From assembly GCA_016705365.1 (NCBI GenBank), contig JADIYI010000002.1, positions 620,001-684,000 of the forward strand: a DNA stretch of 64,000 nucleotides. The letters are read 5' to 3'. This stretch comes from Gammaproteobacteria bacterium (GTDB lineage Bacteria > Pseudomonadota > Gammaproteobacteria > Pseudomonadales > UBA5518). This document shows, piece by piece, positions 63,674 through 64,000 of the stretch (position 1 is the first letter of the stretch; every line of letters begins with the position of its first letter). A model generated the notes under the pieces. That model was given only the letters and a program-made list of their open reading frames with translations, was not told where the DNA came from and ran no database searches. Both the position numbers and the translations under genes were made by a program.

Positions 63674-64000
63674 TCAAGCGGACTGAGGTTGGGGTGCCAT
63701 GCCGAGCCGGGTGAGACTTTCCCCGGTGAGCGGGACGTAGCTACCCGCGCCAGGATCGGTCACGAAGAGCTCATCACCCGCGGCCGCGGCATAACCGAGC
63801 TTCTGCAGATCGACCTTGCGCAACTTGAACGTGGCGGTGATATCGGCATTCGTCCTGAGCCGAATGAAGACCGGGATCGCGTAGCCGGGCAACTTGTCGT
63901 TTGCGCGCCGGTAGAAATCCGCCGGATCAAAGCGCTGCCCCGGCTGCATCACCACGGTGGCCATACCGGCCCGGCCTTCCTGGCCCGGGATGCTCACCCC
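63674..64000 (-). CDS. Acyl-CoA synthetase, C-terminal part (cut by window edge)
   Basis: The 3' end of a minus-strand gene whose start lies beyond 64000. The visible 109 or so residues match the C-terminal domain of the AMP-binding acyl-CoA synthetase family: GQEGRAGMA, LPGYAIPVFIRLR, and the end TATFKLRKVDLQKLGY with the catalytic lysine region (TGTFKxxK-like). The form resembles FATP/FadD6-type long-chain or bile-acid CoA ligases. It could activate an acid product of the adjacent molybdoenzyme pathway. Confidence 0.85.
   Translation of the reverse strand, partial: GVSIPGQEGRAGMATVVMQPGQRFDPADFYRRANDKLPGYAIPVFIRLRTNADITATFKLRKVDLQKLGYAAAAGDELFVTDPGAGSYVPLTGESLTRLGMAPQPQSA

Overview
The window is GC-rich, gene-dense bacterial chromosome. 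A complete tusDCB-tusE set, trmA, rlmM, a SlyD-like isomerase, a YccA-type protein and gammaproteobacterial-style gene order point to a free-living gammaproteobacterium, possibly a marine or steroid/hydrocarbon-degrading lineage such as Halieaceae or Steroidobacter relatives. The lineage is inference; there is no rRNA to anchor it. I saw no tRNA, rRNA, CRISPR array or insertion sequence.

0-9 kb: a large membrane c-di-GMP protein (NMT1-like sensor, CHASE, GGDEF, EAL), a Bax-inhibitor-1 family protein, the tRNA 2-thiouridine sulfur relay (tusD, tusC, tusB, tusE), trmA, a pterin carbinolamine dehydratase, a winged-helix/nuclease-like protein and an all-alpha dUTPase. DnaA-box-like sequences and an AT-rich stretch surround the last two. 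9-13 kb: imuA-imuB under a perfect LexA box but without dnaE2, then an acyl-CoA-dehydrogenase-like flavoprotein.

13-22 kb: a singlet-oxygen-type regulon. An ECF sigma factor and its ChrR anti-sigma factor lie divergent from a seven-gene, start/stop-overlapping operon (FAD oxidoreductase, DUF1365, CFA-type methyltransferase, photolyase, DUF2878, an unknown protein and an SRPBCC-SDR fusion). The intergenic region carries a perfect TGATCC-N18-TAAG promoter facing the operon and a near-match facing the sigma gene.

22-36 kb: M3 peptidase lipoprotein, NhaA, a methyltransferase-like protein, a divergent RimK-like ATP-grasp and GNAT-C39 pair (predicted peptide or protein modification), TrkH/TrkA potassium uptake, SlyD-like isomerase, RlmM and a giant MscK-type channel. 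36-41 kb: a peroxide-response operon (rubrerythrin, Fe-S protein, DUF3501, OxyR) behind an almost perfect full OxyR site, then an alpha/beta hydrolase and a DUF3565 protein.

41-56 kb (all minus strand): a type I secretion system (ABC transporter, HlyD-type adaptor) with a 2,075-residue lipase-like RTX protein and a GC-poor small membrane protein between them; a poly-Gln rhodanese-like protein with an unknown exported partner; and a three-gene block of two paralogous ferritin-like diiron proteins plus a zinc-ribbon protein. This block is flanked by two diverged copies of a short sequence whose plus-strand translation ends in a Gly-rich motif. 56-64 kb: behind a perfect FNR/Anr box, a plus-strand operon for a type II DMSO-reductase-family molybdoenzyme (gamma, beta, alpha order), a sulfotransferase and a DUF1214 protein, ending in the 3' end of an opposing acyl-CoA synthetase gene cut by the window edge. 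The set suggests anaerobic or micro-oxic hydroxylation of a hydrocarbon or steroid side chain; the substrate cannot be read from sequence.
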